Positions 6,233 to 6,530 of a stretch of DNA of 6,530 nucleotides are shown piece by piece; positions within the stretch are counted from its first letter, which is position 1; every line of letters starts with the position of its first letter. The stretch comes from Ruminococcus sp. UBA1780. GTDB lineage: Bacteria; Bacillota; Clostridia; Oscillospirales; Ruminococcaceae. The notes below the pieces were generated by a model that was given only the letters and a program-made list of their open reading frames with translations, was not told where the DNA came from and searched no databases. The DNA is taken from positions 1 to 6,530 of the forward strand of contig DCGK01000026.1 of NCBI GenBank assembly GCA_002315235.1, read 5' to 3'. The position numbers were made by a program, and so were the translations under genes.

Positions 6233-6530
6233 CAGATTTGTTTTAAAACGTTTTCTCCGTATGCTTCAAGATTTATGCTTGCCTGATAGTCTCTGTCTAT
6301 TTTATTCCCGCAATTACTACAGATATAAATCCTGTCAGACAGTTTCAAATCTTTCTTTATGTTTCCGCAGCAGCTGCAAAGCTTTGAGCTTGGATACCAT
6401 CTGTCTGCTATTATGACAGGTATATCTGCCCACTCCGCCTTATATTCTATCTGTCTGCGAAATTCACGAAGACACTGATGAGCAACCGCATCCGAGAGAC
6501 GTTTATTTTTCATCATACCTTTCACATTCA
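6226..6530 (-). CDS. tnpB: RNA-guided nuclease TnpB, C-terminal part (5' end outside window)
   Basis: The frame is open from the window edge to a TAG at 6226-6228, giving the last 101 residues. It starts NVKGMMKNKRLSDAV, which in TnpB/OrfB proteins directly follows the RuvC-II catalytic glutamate, so that glutamate lies just beyond the edge. EFRRQIEYKAEW follows. The zinc ribbon is CSCC at 6367-6378 and CSNC at 6310-6321. Then comes IDRDYQASIN, the RuvC-III region with its catalytic aspartate; the family usually has DRDxNAA, so Gln replaces Asn here. TnpB is an RNA-guided DNA endonuclease that promotes retention of its IS element. The GTG at 6523-6525 is an internal valine codon and not the start. 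No frameshift or stop is seen in the visible part. It is transcribed toward GH43, whose start lies 189 bp downstream. Confidence 0.9.
   Translation of the reverse strand, partial: NVKGMMKNKRLSDAVAHQCLREFRRQIEYKAEWADIPVIIADRWYPSSKLCSCCGNIKKDLKLSDRIYICSNCGNKIDRDYQASINLEAYGENVLKQICN

Larger units (their letters stand above)
6102..6530 (-). mobile_element. right end of an IS200/IS605-family element, cut by window edge
   Basis: The end of a TnpB gene followed by about 125 bp of structured non-coding DNA, as in the right ends of IS605/IS1341-type elements. The outer boundary is placed just after the GGATGAAGTAGGAA motif (minus strand, 6106-6119) by resemblance to such ends and is approximate. These elements lack terminal inverted repeats and make no target duplication, so the junction cannot be confirmed here. 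Whether a TnpA partner exists lies outside the window. Confidence 0.65.

Noticed and set aside
6210..6416. Plus-strand 68-codon open frame opposite tnpB
   Set aside because: It overlaps the conserved zinc-ribbon and RuvC-III codons of TnpB on the other strand; its Cys/Ser/Leu-rich translation is a by-product.
1..6530. CRISPR array, tRNA or rRNA genes, tandem repeats
   Set aside because: No regularly spaced repeats and no tRNA- or rRNA-like segments were seen on either strand.

Overview
The window most likely comes from a rumen or gut Ruminococcus (R. flavefaciens / R. albus / R. champanellensis group) or a close relative. The main reason is the C-terminal ruminococcal-type dockerin on a secreted family 43 glycoside hydrolase, which points to a cellulosome producer. 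The moderately AT-rich Firmicute-style sequence, strong AGGAGG ribosome binding sites, a triplet of large serine recombinases and an IS605-type TnpB all fit this. The species assignment is inference.

Layout. (1) Positions 1-66 carry an open frame entering from the left. Its last residues resemble the end of a 23S rRNA (uracil-5-)methyltransferase (RumA/RlmD family) but diverge just before the usual terminus, as expected if an element has integrated into that gene. (2) Positions 95-3577 hold three tightly coupled plus-strand genes. A 514-residue large serine recombinase is followed by a 134-residue protein that looks like a free-standing recombinase DNA-binding domain without a catalytic domain, and then by a second 514-residue large serine recombinase. 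A strong hairpin terminator (3583-3627) ends the operon. (3) Positions 3628-3786 are non-coding and contain an isolated promoter-like sequence. (4) Positions 3787-6036, minus strand, encode an exported GH43 enzyme with a CBM6-like module that appears to be split by an inserted domain, and a dockerin at the C-terminus. (5) Positions 6037-6101 are the GH43 leader, containing an AT-rich hairpin and a -10-like box. (6) Positions 6102-6530, minus strand, are the right end of an IS200/IS605-family element: the C-terminal third of TnpB, cut by the window edge, and a structured 3' region that looks like its omega (guide) RNA.

How the parts work together. The recombinase operon is probably the integration/excision module at one end of an integrated element whose left junction lies around positions 30-50. 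Whether GH43 and the IS are cargo of that element or chromosome cannot be decided here, because the second junction was not found. The IS right end sits about 65 bp upstream of the GH43 start and is transcribed in the same direction, so it may influence expression of the hydrolase. No wholly new system is claimed. The most unusual points are the catalytic-domain-less middle recombinase, the apparently interrupted CBM6, and the omega RNA whose guide would be the GH43 leader.
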